From positions 1 through 64,000 of the forward strand of contig NZ_AP018725.1 in the NCBI RefSeq assembly GCF_003967195.1: 64,000 bases of DNA, given 5' to 3'. Under the pieces are notes generated by a model. It saw only the letters and a list, made by a program, of their open reading frames with translations. It ran no database searches and was not told where the DNA came from. The position numbers and the translations under genes were made by a program. This DNA is from Sulfuriflexus mobilis. Lineage in GTDB: Bacteria > Pseudomonadota > Gammaproteobacteria > AKS1. Every line of letters begins with the position of its first letter. Positions within the stretch are counted from its first letter, which is position 1. Below are positions 1 through 12,143 of this stretch, piece after piece.

Positions 1-50
1 GGTAAACTCCGGGTTTTACATCAAAGAACAATCAGGGGAAAACCTCGTCC

Positions 51-1394
51 GTGTCCGCACCATTGTGGCAAGCCTGTCTAAACCAGCTCGAAGGTGAACT
101 CACCGCCGAACAGTTCAATACCTGGATCCGCCCCTTACACGCGGTCGAAGATAATGATTGTTTGCGGCTGTTGGCACCCAACCGCTTCGTCCTCGACTGG
201 GTCAATGAGCAATTTCTTCCGCAAATTACGGACATCGCCAGCCGCCTGGCGAATGGCTCAAGCCCGGCGATTCTGCTCGAAATCGGCAGTCGCCGTGTTG
301 CCGACAAGGCCGTAAGCAGCCCGGAACCGGTAGCCGGCCAGCATCGGCCACGCGAGGAAAAACCGCCACAACACTTCAGTGCCCTGAACAAGTCCTTCAC
401 GTTTGAGAGCTTTGTTGAGGGTAAATCTAACCAGTTGGCGCGGGCGGCCTCCAGTCAGGTGGGTGAAAACTCCGGCGGCGCCTATAACCCACTGCTTATT
501 TACGGTGGTGTTGGCCTCGGCAAAACCCATCTTATGCACGCCGTGGGGAATCTCATTGTCGAACGTAACCCCAATGCTCGTGTGGTGTATCTGCATTCCG
601 AGCGCTTTGTCGCCGACATGGTCAAGGCCCTGCAACATAACGCCATTAACGAATTCAAACGCTATTACCGCACGCTTGATGCGCTGCTCATTGACGATAT
701 CCAGTTTTTTGCCGGCAAGGAACGCTCCCAGGAAGAATTTTTCCATACATTTAATGCCTTACTAGAACGCCAGATGCAGGTGATCATGACCTGTGACCGC
801 TACCCGAAGGAGGTCAATGGCCTCGAGGAGCGACTGAAATCACGTTTTGGCTGGGGCCTGACCGTGGCCATTGAGCCACCGGAACTGGAAACACGTGCCG
901 CCATCCTCATGAACAAGGCCTCGCTGGCCCAGATCGAATTGCCCAGGGATGTCGCCTTCTTTATCGCCAAGCGTATTCACTCCAATGTGCGCGAGCTGGA
1001 AGGGGCCCTGCGTCGCGTGATCGCCAACGCGCATTTCATGGGCAAGGCCATCACCGTAGATTTTGCCAAAGAATCGCTGAAAGACCTGCTTGCCATGCAG
1101 GAGCGGCTAGTCAGTATTGATAATATCCAGAAGACCGTGGCAGAGTATTACAAAATCCGGGTGGCTGACCTGCATTCAAAGAGCCGTACCCGTTCGGTCA
1201 CTCGGCCACGACAACTGGCCATGGCCCTGGCCAAGGAATTGACCACGCATAGCCTGCCTGAGATCGGTGATGCCTTTGGCGGTCGTGATCACACCACGGT
1301 TTTGCATGCCTGCCGCAAGGTGACGGAATTGAAAGAAGCGGATAATCGCATTAACGAGGATTATGCGAACCTGTTGAGAACCCTGTCAACATAG
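51..1394 (+). CDS. dnaA: Chromosomal replication initiator DnaA
   Basis: DnaA binds origin DnaA boxes as an ATP-bound oligomer and opens the duplex. The 447-residue protein has the expected four domains: an N-terminal DnaB-interaction region, a short linker (about 85-115), an AAA+ core with Walker A GGVGLGKT (152-159), Walker B LLIDDIQ (about 212-218) and the NVRELEGAL segment, and a C-terminal DNA-binding domain with the signature [10 protein letters not shown] (411-420). Translation begins at GTG, as in E. coli, behind an AGGGGA ribosome-binding site; the first residues [16 protein letters not shown] align with the E. coli start. dnaN follows after a 232-nt AT-rich spacer holding DnaA boxes. 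Only 50 nt of upstream sequence are visible, so the promoter is mostly outside the window. Confidence 0.98.
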   Translation: MSAPLWQACLNQLEGELTAEQFNTWIRPLHAVEDNDCLRLLAPNRFVLDWVNEQFLPQITDIASRLANGSSPAILLEIGSRRVADKAVSSPEPVAGQHRPREEKPPQHFSALNKSFTFESFVEGKSNQLARAASSQVGENSGGAYNPLLIYGGVGLGKTHLMHAVGNLIVERNPNARVVYLHSERFVADMVKALQHNAINEFKRYYRTLDALLIDDIQFFAGKERSQEEFFHTFNALLERQMQVIMTCDRYPKEVNGLEERLKSRFGWGLTVAIEPPELETRAAILMNKASLAQIELPRDVAFFIAKRIHSNVRELEGALRRVIANAHFMGKAITVDFAKESLKDLLAMQERLVSIDNIQKTVAEYYKIRVADLHSKSRTRSVTRPRQLAMALAKELTTHSLPEIGDAFGGRDHTTVLHACRKVTELKEADNRINEDYANLLRTLST

Positions 1395-1626
1395 TTGTTG
1401 ATAAACTGTGGACAGTATTGTGGATAAATATTTTACATGACTTATCCACAACCCATACACAATTTATATAGATGTTTACATACGTTATTAACAGCCTTTG
1501 TTTGTTTTTAACATATTGACTAATAAGGGTATTTTACGGTTTTCCACAGGAAGGCCTTGGACTAATAATAACAATAATAAATTAAATATATATAATATAT
1601 ATTAATAACTAATCAGGATAAGAGAT
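1395..1626. other. Probable oriC (dnaA-dnaN intergenic region)
   Basis: Two perfect DnaA boxes face each other: TGTGGATAA at 1419-1427 (- strand box) and TTATCCACA at 1442-1450 (+ strand box). One-mismatch boxes occur at 1396-1404 (TGTTGATAA) and 1540-1548 (TTTTCCACA), and a weaker one at 1407-1415. A stretch from about 1561 to 1612 is almost pure A/T and could be the unwinding element. Boxes at the dnaA end and the A/T block at the dnaN end is a known bacterial oriC layout. The dnaN promoter and ribosome-binding site (GGATAAGAG just before the ATG) also lie here. That this is the only origin is inference. Confidence 0.8.
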
Positions 1627-2733
1627 ATGAATTTCACCATACAACGCGAAGCACTGTTAAAACCTTTGCAGACCATATGCGGTGTTGTTGAACGCAGACA
1701 GACCTTACCTATTCTGTCGCATGTCCTGATTCAATGTGATGGTCAGAAACTGACCATGACCACGACGGACCTGGAAGTTGAAATGGTTGCCTCGGCGATG
1801 GTCGAGGCCTGTGAGGCAGGTGAAACCACTCTGCCGGCAAGAAAATTCATGGATATTTGTCGAACCTTACCGGAGGGGGCAAAGATCAGTCTCGCCGTTG
1901 AAGGGGAACGGGCTATCCTCCGGGCCGGTAAAAGTCGCTTTACCTTGTCTACCCTGCCGGCGGGGGATTTCCCGAATATTGAGGCGGTGGCCGATAGTCT
2001 GAATTTTTCTTTGCCGCAACGGGCGCTGAAGTCGCTTATTGACCATACTGCCTTTGCCATGGCCCAGCAGGATGTTCGTTATTATCTCAACGGCCTGATG
2101 TTAGAACTGGATGAGGGAGTCTTGCGCAGTGTCGCCACAGATGGCCACAGGTTGGCCATGTGTGAGCAGGAGGCGGATCTCGAGGGCGGCAATGCACGCC
2201 AGATCATCCTGCCACGCAAGGGGGTGACCGAATTGGCCCGCCTGCTCGAAGAGGATGATACGCGGGTAAAACTCGAAGTGGGCAATAACCACCTTCGTCT
2301 GAGTATCAATGAGTTGATTTTTACCTCGAAGCTGATCGATGGAAAATTCCCCGATTATCAACGGGTTCTGCCACAAAAACCGGATAAATTACTGGTCGGT
2401 GAACGTGAATTATTGCGTCAGGCCCTGGCCCGTGCCTCGATCCTCTCTAATGAAAAATACCGTGGTATCCGCCTGTTACTCGATACCAACGCCTTGCGTA
2501 TCGTGGCCAATAATCCGGAACAGGAGGAGGCCGAAGAGGAGATTGAGGTCGAATATGGCTACGATGCCCTGGAAATAGGCTTTAACGTTAACTATATCCT
2601 CGATGCCCTGAATACCATCGCCAATGATAAGGTTCAAATCGCCTTTAGTGACTCGAACAGCAGCTGTCTGATCACTGCAGCGGGTGAAACAGCCGGCCAG
2701 TGCAAATATGTTGTTATGCCGATGCGCCTCTAA
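1627..2733 (+). CDS. dnaN: DNA polymerase III beta sliding clamp
   Basis: The beta clamp forms the ring that tethers polymerase III and other replication and repair factors to DNA. At 368 residues it is the normal length (E. coli 366) and is alignable throughout: N-terminal MNFTIQREALLKPLQ, the internal FPDYQRVLP segment, and the C-terminal end VVMPMRL, which forms part of the protein-binding cleft. It follows dnaA across the putative origin and precedes recF by 39 nt, the usual dnaA-dnaN-recF-gyrB order, and is probably co-transcribed with recF. Confidence 0.98.
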   Translation: MNFTIQREALLKPLQTICGVVERRQTLPILSHVLIQCDGQKLTMTTTDLEVEMVASAMVEACEAGETTLPARKFMDICRTLPEGAKISLAVEGERAILRAGKSRFTLSTLPAGDFPNIEAVADSLNFSLPQRALKSLIDHTAFAMAQQDVRYYLNGLMLELDEGVLRSVATDGHRLAMCEQEADLEGGNARQIILPRKGVTELARLLEEDDTRVKLEVGNNHLRLSINELIFTSKLIDGKFPDYQRVLPQKPDKLLVGERELLRQALARASILSNEKYRGIRLLLDTNALRIVANNPEQEEAEEEIEVEYGYDALEIGFNVNYILDALNTIANDKVQIAFSDSNSSCLITAAGETAGQCKYVVMPMRL

Positions 2734-2772
2734 GTCGCTATTGCCTGATCTCAACAGCCGCTTGTTGCTCCA

Positions 2773-3846
2773 ATGACCCTGGAACGCCTGGACATCCAGC
2801 AACTGCGTAATATTCACCAGACACGCCTGCTTTTTGGTGAGCAACTCAACCTGATCGTGGGTGCCAATGCCAGTGGCAAGACCAGCCTGCTGGAAGCCAT
2901 TTACTTGTTAGGTACCGGCCGCTCGTTTCGTACTAACCGTTTGCAGCATGTCATCGAGGCGGAAACCGACCAGTTTACGGTGAGTGCGAGGATCCGTGCC
3001 GAAAGCGGTGCCCTGATTACGGCGGGCATGGCCTTGAACAGGCAAGGGCGTATCCTGCGCGTCGACGGTAAAAATGCCCGTAGTAGTGCCCAGTTGGCTG
3101 AAATATTGCCCTTACAGCTGATTAATCAGCAATGTTTTAACCTGATTGATGAGGGCCCTGCTCATCGCCGGAAGTTCCTTGACTGGGGTGTGTTTCACGT
3201 GGAACAGGGTTTTTTTGTCATATGGCAGCGCTATATGCGGGCCTTGAAACAGCGTAATGCCGCCTTAAAGCGTGGTAATACCAATACCCGTGCCTGGGAA
3301 AAAGAAATGTCGGAGGCGGCGGTGCAATTGCATGGTATGCGCGAGGCCTATGTCGAGGCCTTAAAACCCATCCTGCATGAAAGCATGCTGGATATGCTGG
3401 AAATCGAAGATATCAGTGTGGATTACCGACCAGGCTGGGATACCGGGCGGCCTTTGGCAGATGTCCTGGCCGAGGAGGCGGAACAGGACCGTGGACAGGG
3501 GTTTAGCCGTTATGGACCACAGCGTGCTGACCTGATCTTCAGGCGAGGTACGGTGGCGGCTAAAGAAAGGTTGTCACGCGGTCAGCAAAAACTCCTGGTC
3601 AGTGCACTGATATTGGGCCAGGCCCGTTTGCTGGCAAAAAGGCAGACCCGCCGTAGTACCGTGCTGATTGATGACATTACGGCAGAACTTGATGCCAGAC
3701 ATTGCGCGCGCCTGATGAAGGCCCTGGCGGATACCGGTGCCCAGTTAGTGGTGACCGCCATCGATGCGGAATCCATACCCAAGGTGGAAAACATGGATAG
3801 CAGGATGTTTCACGTGGAACACGGTGTACTCAAAACAATGGTATAA
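2773..3846 (+). CDS. recF: DNA replication and repair protein RecF
   Basis: RecF is an SMC-like ATPase that helps load RecA at gaps through RecFOR. The 357-residue protein shows Walker A GANASGKT (30-37), an ABC-type signature LSRGQQKLL and Walker B with D-loop VLIDDITAELD near the C-terminus. The chosen ATG lies 39 nt after dnaN; its ribosome-binding site is poor, consistent with coupling to dnaN. The gene carries two exact copies of a 16-bp parS-type palindrome, read in frame as FHVE each time. A perfect TATAAT overlaps its stop codon (3842-3847) and may serve gyrB, though no convincing -35 is seen. Confidence 0.97.
   Translation: MTLERLDIQQLRNIHQTRLLFGEQLNLIVGANASGKTSLLEAIYLLGTGRSFRTNRLQHVIEAETDQFTVSARIRAESGALITAGMALNRQGRILRVDGKNARSSAQLAEILPLQLINQQCFNLIDEGPAHRRKFLDWGVFHVEQGFFVIWQRYMRALKQRNAALKRGNTNTRAWEKEMSEAAVQLHGMREAYVEALKPILHESMLDMLEIEDISVDYRPGWDTGRPLADVLAEEAEQDRGQGFSRYGPQRADLIFRRGTVAAKERLSRGQQKLLVSALILGQARLLAKRQTRRSTVLIDDITAELDARHCARLMKALADTGAQLVVTAIDAESIPKVENMDSRMFHVEHGVLKTMV
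3191..3206. promoter_or_regulatory. parS: parS-type centromere site 1 (inside recF)
   Basis: TGTTTCACGTGGAACA is an imperfect palindrome. Its left arm matches the B. subtilis parS (TGTTTCACGTGAAACA) and its right arm matches the Pseudomonas type (TGTTCCACGTGGAACA), one mismatch from each. ParB recognises this family near origins. An identical second copy lies 615 bp downstream in the same gene. Confidence 0.82.
3806..3821. promoter_or_regulatory. parS: parS-type centromere site 2 (3' end of recF)
   Basis: This is an exact second copy of TGTTTCACGTGGAACA, 26 bp before the recF stop and upstream of gyrB. Two identical 16-mers of this consensus within 4 kb of oriC are very unlikely by chance. 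parAB is not in this window; it often lies on the other side of dnaA. Confidence 0.85.
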
Positions 3847-3849
3847 TGA

Positions 3850-6288
<2,439 letters not shown>

Positions 6289-6291
6289 GGT

Positions 6292-7005
6292 TTAGATAGT
6301 GTTGAGCGAGGCGCGGGTGGTGTTGATCCACTGCTCAGCTTCAGCATTGATCTCGGCGGGCTTACGTCCCGCGGTTTGAATGGGTTTACCGATAACGACC
6401 TTGATGGTGCCGGGTTTTTTCAGAAAACCGCGCTTCGGCCAGAATTCACCGGCGTTGTGTGCAACGGGGATGACGGGATAACCACTCTTCGCGGCGAGAA
6501 AGGCCCCGCCAACGCCAAATTTCTTTGTTTCCCCCGGTGCGGTGCGAGTCCCCTCAGGGAAGACCACGATCCAGCGCCCGGCATCAAGCCTGGCAATACC
6601 TTGAACGATAATCTGGTTAATCGCCTTGCGGCCGGCATTGCGATCAATGGCGATGGGTTCGAGTACCGCCAGTGCCCAGCCAAAAAAGGGCACCCATAAT
6701 AATTCACGCTTCAGCACCCAGGCCTGTGGTGGAAAGATCTTGGTCAGGGCCAGGGTTTCCCAGGTCGATTCATGTTTGGCGAAGATGATCCCGGCACGCC
6801 CCTGCGGAATATTTTCCAGCCCTTCAATTTGATAACGAATCCCGCAGGTGAATTGTAACCACCACAACACCGCACGATGCCAGACACCGACAATACGGTA
6901 ACGTAGCCGATAGGGAAGTACATAGCTGAGGCAACTGGGGATGGCATAGATCACGGTGATCAAGATCATGCCGATGGAAAACAGTAACGAACGAAGAAAG
7001 CGCAT
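6292..7005 (-). CDS. plsC: 1-acyl-sn-glycerol-3-phosphate acyltransferase (PlsC family)
   Basis: The enzyme transfers an acyl chain to lysophosphatidic acid to form phosphatidic acid at the inner membrane. It is 237 residues long, with hydrophobic N-terminal segments (about 8-30), an acyltransferase motif HESTWE (H78 to E83; Glu instead of Asp at the last position is common in this subfamily) and the FPEGTR motif at 149-154. It is the last gene of the glyQ-glyS-mazG-gmhB-plsC run and starts two bases after the gmhB stop, so translation is probably coupled. Its stop lies only a few bases from that of gyrB, which converges from the other strand. Confidence 0.92.
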   Translation of the reverse strand: MRFLRSLLFSIGMILITVIYAIPSCLSYVLPYRLRYRIVGVWHRAVLWWLQFTCGIRYQIEGLENIPQGRAGIIFAKHESTWETLALTKIFPPQAWVLKRELLWVPFFGWALAVLEPIAIDRNAGRKAINQIIVQGIARLDAGRWIVVFPEGTRTAPGETKKFGVGGAFLAAKSGYPVIPVAHNAGEFWPKRGFLKKPGTIKVVIGKPIQTAGRKPAEINAEAEQWINTTRASLNTI

Positions 7006-7007
7006 AG

Positions 7008-7562
7008 TTAAATATTTTCGAGCAGCTTATCCGCGAGTAGGGCATTAGCCGCCTGTTTCAGGTCACAATAAACCGGTACGCCTTCCAGGCCTTCACCCTT
7101 ATAAAGCGTCTCTGTACCCTTGCCGGTTCGCACCAGCACCGGTTGTGCGTTAACAGCCTGGGCCGCCTGCAGGTCACGCAATGAATCACCGATAACAGGA
7201 ACACCATTAAGCTCGATACGCAGTCGCTGCGAGATTTGTTCAAGCATGCCGGGTTTCGGTTTGCGACAATCACAATGGTCTTTCGGCGCATGTGGGCAAA
7301 AGAATACAGCGTCAATGACACCGCCGTATTCATTCACCATGCTGTACATCTTGTCGTGAATGGCATTGAGGGTATCAATATCGAATAGTTTACGTGAGAG
7401 ACCGGACTGGTTGCTAGCCACGACCACACGCCAGCCTGCATTGCTCAGTTGTGCAATGGCCTCAAGACTGCCAGGTATAGGTATCCATTCATCCGGCGAT
7501 TTGATGAACTCATCCGAGTCTTCGTTAATCACACCGTCACGATCGAGGATGACCAGACGCAT
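7008..7562 (-). CDS. gmhB: D-glycero-beta-D-manno-heptose-1,7-bisphosphate 7-phosphatase
   Basis: GmhB removes the 7-phosphate of heptose bisphosphate on the way to ADP-heptose for the LPS core. The 184-residue HAD-superfamily protein has motif I LDRDGVIN near the N-terminus, motif II SNQSG, and the GmhB zinc loop with the Cys/His cluster CPHAPKDHCDCRKPKPG. It sits two bases after the MazG-like gene and two bases before plsC. The glyS-gmhB-plsC arrangement is common in Gammaproteobacteria. A histidinol-phosphatase-type activity is the main alternative, but the zinc loop and context favour GmhB. Confidence 0.92.
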   Translation of the reverse strand: MRLVILDRDGVINEDSDEFIKSPDEWIPIPGSLEAIAQLSNAGWRVVVASNQSGLSRKLFDIDTLNAIHDKMYSMVNEYGGVIDAVFFCPHAPKDHCDCRKPKPGMLEQISQRLRIELNGVPVIGDSLRDLQAAQAVNAQPVLVRTGKGTETLYKGEGLEGVPVYCDLKQAANALLADKLLENI

Positions 7563-7564
7563 GG

Positions 7565-7903
7565 CTAGTTTACATCCCGGAATTCAGAAACACGGATACG
7601 GCCGTTTACCATCTTTGCTTCGCGTTGCATGATCTTGTCTATCTTCTGCCAGAAGGCGGCGTTCAGATCAAACTCGGCGGAGATGGCCGTGCCCATGAGC
7701 AGGATAAACAGGTCGGCGCACTCTTCGGCCAGCTGCTCGCTCGACTTGCCCTTGGTCACAGCCGAGGAGATTTCACCCAATTCCTCGGCCATGAGGGCGA
7801 CGCGGTAGGTCAGGTCTTCACCGCCGGTGCCCTTGAAGTCGTGTTTGTCATGGAAAGCCTGAATGGCCTTTAACATGTCGGCGTAGGAATCCGGGTTGCT
7901 CAT
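7565..7903 (-). CDS. MazG-like nucleotide pyrophosphohydrolase
   Basis: This is a 112-residue all-alpha NTP-pyrophosphatase (MazG/dUTPase-like) domain protein, likely cleaving a nucleoside triphosphate to the monophosphate and PPi. The metal-binding acidic motifs are visible as AEELGEISSAV followed by EECADLFILLMG, the EExxE...ExxD pattern of the family. It is a stand-alone single domain, shorter than E. coli MazG (about 263 residues). It is inserted between glyS (17 nt upstream) and gmhB (2 nt downstream), so it is probably expressed with glycyl-tRNA synthetase. The substrate cannot be told from sequence. Confidence 0.8.
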   Translation of the reverse strand: MSNPDSYADMLKAIQAFHDKHDFKGTGGEDLTYRVALMAEELGEISSAVTKGKSSEQLAEECADLFILLMGTAISAEFDLNAAFWQKIDKIMQREAKMVNGRIRVSEFRDVN

Positions 7904-7920
7904 AATAACCTCTGTGGGCG

Positions 7921-10011
7921 TTAGGCTTGCAGTCGCGACAAATCGGCAATACGTAAGAACAGTGTACGCATGCCATCGAGTAATGCCAGTCGGTTATTAC
8001 GTACCGCGACGTCATCGGCCATGACCATAACATTGTCGAAGAAGGCATCGACGGGGCCGCGCAGGGCTGCCAGTTCGGTCAGTGCGGTGGTGTAATCACC
8101 TTTGTGTAGCAGGGGTTCGAGTCTTTCGCGCATACTGGTGATGACTGTGGCGAGGGTCTTTTCACTGTCTTCGCTCAACAAGCTGTTATCGACCTGCTCC
8201 GGCCAGGAACCGTCTGCCGCCTTTTTCAGGATATTGGTAATGCGGGTATTCGCCGCCGCCAGGCTTTCCGCCTCCGGCAGCTTGCGAAAGGCGGCGACAG
8301 CGCGTAGACGCTGGTCAAGTTCATGCAGGCGACCCGGTCGCAGGCTGAGCACGGCATCGATCTCATCGGCGGCAAAGTCCTGGTTACCGTAATAAACATG
8401 CAAGCGACCAAGGATGAAATCAAAGACCTCGTCCAGGGTGGTCTCGGGCACGACAAGCTTCGGCGCCAGGCTCTGGTAATTATGCAGCGCCTCACGGATC
8501 AGTTCGCGGACATCGAGGTCCAGGTCACACTCCATGCAGATACGCAGTACGCCGAGGGCGGCACGGCGCAGGGCGTAGGGGTCTTTTTGCCCGGTCGGTG
8601 GCTGGCCGATGGCAAACAGGCCGAGCAGCGAATCCAGCTTGTCGGCAATCGAGACGGCCTGTCCGATCACCCCGGCAGGCAGCCGGTCACCGGCGAAGCG
8701 CGGCAGGTAGTGGTCTTCAATGGCCTGGGCCACGGCCGGGTCTTCACCATCATTGGTCGCATAGTAACGGCCCATAATGCCCTGCAGTTCGGGAAACTCG
8801 AAGACCATTTCACACAATAGGTCACATTTGCACAACTGTGCTGCCCGTGCAGCCTGTTGCGCATTGGCACCGAGTTGCGCGGCAATACTGCCGGCCAGTG
8901 CGGCGATGCGTGCGCTCTTGTCGCTGAGTGTGCCGAGTTGTTTCTGAAACACTACGGTATTCAGGTTAGCCACACGATCAGCCAGTTTGTGTTTTTTATC
9001 CTGATGCCAGAAAAATTCTGCGTCGGCCAGGCGTGGACGGATCACGCGCTCGTTACCCTTGCGCACCTGATCGATATCTTTACTGTCGATATTGCTGACG
9101 GTGATAAAACAGGGCATCAGTGCACCCTTGTCATCGACGACATGGAAATATTTCTGGTGGCCCTTCATCGAACTGATCAGGCACTCGGCGGGCACATCGA
9201 GGAAACGTTCATCGAAGTTACCGAGCACCGCAATTGGCCACTCGACCATGGCGGTGACCTCATCGAGAAGGTCGGCATCCATCACGGCCTTGCCGCCATG
9301 CTGGATGGCGATCTCCTGAACCTGCGCCTGCACGGCCTCGCGACGACTGGCGAAATCCGCGATGACATGGCCCTGTGATTCGAGCAGCGGCGCGTAGGCC
9401 TGGGCCTCGAACAGGGTCATGGCGGTCGGGTGGTGGAAACGATGGCCGCAAGTTGTACGGTCGGCCTTAACGCCGAGGACCTCGGCATCAATCACCTTGT
9501 CACCAAACAGCAGCACCACCCAGTGCACCGGGCGAACAAACTCGGCCGTGCCCGCGCCCCAGCGCATACGCTTTGGGATCGGCAGGTCATCCAGGGCTTT
9601 CTGCACAATAGCGGGGATCAGCGCTTCGGCCGGCTTGCCGTTTTCATGAACGGTATGGGCGAGCCAGGCACCCTTGTCGGTTTCGAGTCGATCGAGTTCA
9701 TCGACACTACCAAGTCCGCAGGAGCGAGCAAAACCCTCGGCGGCCTTGGTCGGGCAACCATCATCGCCAAAGGCGGCAGTCAGCGCCGGACCACGGCGCT
9801 GGGTTTGACGGTCGGCCTGCCTGTCTTCCAGTGCCTCAACCAGCAGGGCCAGGCGGCGCGGTGCGGCATATTCCTTGGCGGTGATAAAGGCCAGGCCCGC
9901 CTCTTCCAGGCCTGACGTCACCCCAGCTAAAAAGGCGGCAGAGAGTTTTAGCAGGGCCTTTGGCGGTAGTTCTTCGGTGCCGATTTCAACTAACAGGTCA
10001 CGGTTATTCAT
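7921..10011 (-). CDS. glyS: Glycyl-tRNA synthetase beta subunit
   Basis: GlyS is the large tRNA-binding subunit of the bacterial alpha2-beta2 glycyl-tRNA synthetase. The 696-residue protein starts [20 protein letters not shown], typical of the family, and continues as a collinear full-length homologue (E. coli 689) with the HD-domain-like central region and C-terminal anticodon-binding domain. Its ATG overlaps the glyQ stop by 4 nt (ATGA), so the two subunits are translationally coupled. Confidence 0.97.
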   Translation of the reverse strand: MNNRDLLVEIGTEELPPKALLKLSAAFLAGVTSGLEEAGLAFITAKEYAAPRRLALLVEALEDRQADRQTQRRGPALTAAFGDDGCPTKAAEGFARSCGLGSVDELDRLETDKGAWLAHTVHENGKPAEALIPAIVQKALDDLPIPKRMRWGAGTAEFVRPVHWVVLLFGDKVIDAEVLGVKADRTTCGHRFHHPTAMTLFEAQAYAPLLESQGHVIADFASRREAVQAQVQEIAIQHGGKAVMDADLLDEVTAMVEWPIAVLGNFDERFLDVPAECLISSMKGHQKYFHVVDDKGALMPCFITVSNIDSKDIDQVRKGNERVIRPRLADAEFFWHQDKKHKLADRVANLNTVVFQKQLGTLSDKSARIAALAGSIAAQLGANAQQAARAAQLCKCDLLCEMVFEFPELQGIMGRYYATNDGEDPAVAQAIEDHYLPRFAGDRLPAGVIGQAVSIADKLDSLLGLFAIGQPPTGQKDPYALRRAALGVLRICMECDLDLDVRELIREALHNYQSLAPKLVVPETTLDEVFDFILGRLHVYYGNQDFAADEIDAVLSLRPGRLHELDQRLRAVAAFRKLPEAESLAAANTRITNILKKAADGSWPEQVDNSLLSEDSEKTLATVITSMRERLEPLLHKGDYTTALTELAALRGPVDAFFDNVMVMADDVAVRNNRLALLDGMRTLFLRIADLSRLQA

Positions 10012-10919
10012 GATTTGGCCCCTTTGGTCATCGGGAAGCCAAGGGCCTCGCGGGCGGCATAGTAGGCCTCGGCGACGGCACGTGACAGGCTACGTACACG
10101 CAGGATATAGGCCTGGCGCTCGGTGACCGAAATGGCATGGCGGGCATCGAGCAGGTTAAAGGTATGCGAGGCCTTGAGGACCTGTTCGTAGGCCGGCAGC
10201 GGCAGGCCGGCTGCGATCAGGCGCTGGCTTTCGCGTTCACAGGTATCAAACCAGCCAAACAGTGACTCAACATCGGCGTGTTCGAAGTTGTAGGTCGACA
10301 TCTCGACCTCATTCTGGTGGAAGACATCGCCATAGGTGATGGTGCCGTGTTCACTTTTTGACCACACCAGGTCGAAGACGCTGTCGACACCCTGGATATA
10401 CATGGCCAGGCGCTCGAGGCCGTAGGTGATCTCACCCGTGACCGGGCGACATTCAAGGCCGCCAACCTGCTGGAAATAGGTAAACTGGCTCACTTCCATG
10501 CCGTTCAGCCAGACCTCCCAGCCCAGGCCCCAGGCACCGAGCGTCGGGGATTCCCAGTTATCTTCAACAAAGCGGATGTCGTGCACCAGCGGGTCGAAGC
10601 CCATCAGGCGCAGCGAGTCGAGATACAACTCCTGGATATTGTCCGGCGAGGGTTTTAGCGCGACCTGGAACTGATAATAATGCTGCAGGCGGTTCGGGTT
10701 TTCGCCGTAACGGCCATCGGTGGGGCGGCGCGAGGGCTGCACATAGGCGGCGCGCCAGGGCTCCGGGCCGATAGCGCGCAAAAAGGTAGCCGGGTGGAAG
10801 GTGCCGGCACCGACCTCCATATCATAGGGCTGGAGTACGGCACAGCCGTGCCCGGCCCAGAAGGCCTGCAGACCCGCAATCAGGCCGTGGAAGGTCGAAA
10901 AATCTGTATGGGTAGTCAT
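10008..10919 (-). CDS. glyQ: Glycyl-tRNA synthetase alpha subunit
   Basis: GlyQ is the class II catalytic subunit that activates glycine and charges tRNA-Gly. The 303-residue protein carries the highly conserved GlyQ stretches [19 protein letters not shown], the [18 protein letters not shown] segment, and [19 protein letters not shown]. It is the first gene of the - strand operon; the 160-bp region to the divergent PP-loop gene must hold promoters for both directions. No attenuator or T-box is evident. Confidence 0.97.
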   Translation of the reverse strand: MTTHTDFSTFHGLIAGLQAFWAGHGCAVLQPYDMEVGAGTFHPATFLRAIGPEPWRAAYVQPSRRPTDGRYGENPNRLQHYYQFQVALKPSPDNIQELYLDSLRLMGFDPLVHDIRFVEDNWESPTLGAWGLGWEVWLNGMEVSQFTYFQQVGGLECRPVTGEITYGLERLAMYIQGVDSVFDLVWSKSEHGTITYGDVFHQNEVEMSTYNFEHADVESLFGWFDTCERESQRLIAAGLPLPAYEQVLKASHTFNLLDARHAISVTERQAYILRVRSLSRAVAEAYYAAREALGFPMTKGAKS

Positions 10920-11079
10920 GGACGTTTAATGATTGCCTGAAAATCCTCAATAAGCGCGCAAGTATACCGTGAGCGAGCGCAGAGTTGTATGCAGGCGATA
11001 CCTTTTATATAAGGGTCTATTGCCCGTGATGGCGCGACCTCTGCTATAATGGCCGCCCTTTTCGTCGCATTTTACCAGC

Positions 11080-12126
11080 ATGAGCTCACCACAACGTAAA
11101 GCCGTCGCCCTCATTTCCGGAGGCCTGGATTCCCTGCTCGCCGCCAAGGTGATCATGGAGCAGGGCATCCATGTCGAGGGTATTAATTTCTTCACCGGTT
11201 TTTGTGTCGAGGGGCATACCCATGCCATTCGCAAAAAAGACCGTGCCAAGCCAAAGCGCAATAATGCTTTGTGGGTAGCGGAACAGCTGGGCATAAAATT
11301 ACACATTGTTGATGTCATCGAAGAATATAAAGACGTTGTGATTAATCCAAAACATGGCTATGGCAAAAACCTGAATCCCTGTCTCGACTGCAAGGGTTTT
11401 ATGGTGCGCAAGGCACAGGAGTGGATTGAGGCTAATAACTTCGATTTTATTATCACCGGTGAAGTGATGGGTCAGCGCCCGATGTCACAACGTAAGGACA
11501 CCATGCCGGTGGTAGCCAGAGAGTCCGGAGCCGGCGATTTATTGTTACGCCCCCTCTGTGCCAAACATATGTCACCGACCAAACCGGAAACAGAGGGTTG
11601 GGTTGATCGTGAACAGTTACTCGACTTCAGTGGCCGTACACGGAAACCACAGATGGCACTGGCCGAGAAATATGGTTTTACGGATTACGCTCAGCCAGCG
11701 GGTGGTTGTTGTTTCCTTACCGATGCGCAGTATTCGAAAAAGATATCCGACCTGTGGGAGTCGCGAGGTAACCGCGATTACGAACTCGATGACATTATGA
11801 TGCTCAAGGTCGGTCGGCATATTCGTCCACGTCCGCACTTCAAGTTGATCATCGGCCGTGAAGAAGGTGAGAATAATTTTCTTTCTGGTTATCGCAAGAG
11901 CTTTGCCAGTTTGAAACCCACTAGCCATGCCGGGCCACTGGTATTACTCGATGGTGAGTTAACGGCTGAGGATATTGAGTTCGCCGCCCGTATCGCGGCA
12001 CGCTATAGTCAGGGTCGCGATGCAGAGAAGGTTGCGCTTGAATACACCAGTAAAGACGGTGTCGCGAAAATCCTGGAGGTAGTACCCATGCCGCAGAGTG
12101 AGATCCCTCCGGCATGGCATATATAA
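11080..12126 (+). CDS. PP-loop ATPase of the MnmA/ThiI-like (tRNA thiolation) superfamily
   Basis: The 348-residue protein begins with an adenylating PP-loop SGGLDSLL (13-20), as in ThiI, MnmA and QueC. It has a paired-cysteine motif NPCLDCKGF (C101, C104) and a second pair in PAGGCCFLTD (C210, C211), which could carry persulfide or a metal cluster. The C-terminal part (VGRHIRPRPHFKLIIGREE onward) resembles the NFACT-R-like tail found on some PP-loop proteins annotated as thiouridylases. A TusA-type sulfur carrier follows after 17 nt, which supports a sulfur-transfer role. The exact substrate, probably a tRNA base, is inference. A TATAAT at 11045-11050 is a plausible -10, but the -35 (TTGCCC) is 19 bp away. 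Confidence 0.75.
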   Translation: MSSPQRKAVALISGGLDSLLAAKVIMEQGIHVEGINFFTGFCVEGHTHAIRKKDRAKPKRNNALWVAEQLGIKLHIVDVIEEYKDVVINPKHGYGKNLNPCLDCKGFMVRKAQEWIEANNFDFIITGEVMGQRPMSQRKDTMPVVARESGAGDLLLRPLCAKHMSPTKPETEGWVDREQLLDFSGRTRKPQMALAEKYGFTDYAQPAGGCCFLTDAQYSKKISDLWESRGNRDYELDDIMMLKVGRHIRPRPHFKLIIGREEGENNFLSGYRKSFASLKPTSHAGPLVLLDGELTAEDIEFAARIAARYSQGRDAEKVALEYTSKDGVAKILEVVPMPQSEIPPAWHI

Positions 12127-12143
12127 GGTAATAACAGCCTAAA

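Noticed and set aside
6754-6774. HX4E instead of HX4D in PlsC as a loss of function
   Set aside because: The HxSTWE form is common in this acyltransferase subfamily.
11020-11050. TTGCCC/TATAAT as promoter of the PP-loop operon
   Set aside because: The -10 is perfect but the spacer is 19 bp and the -35 weak; not listed as a separate feature.
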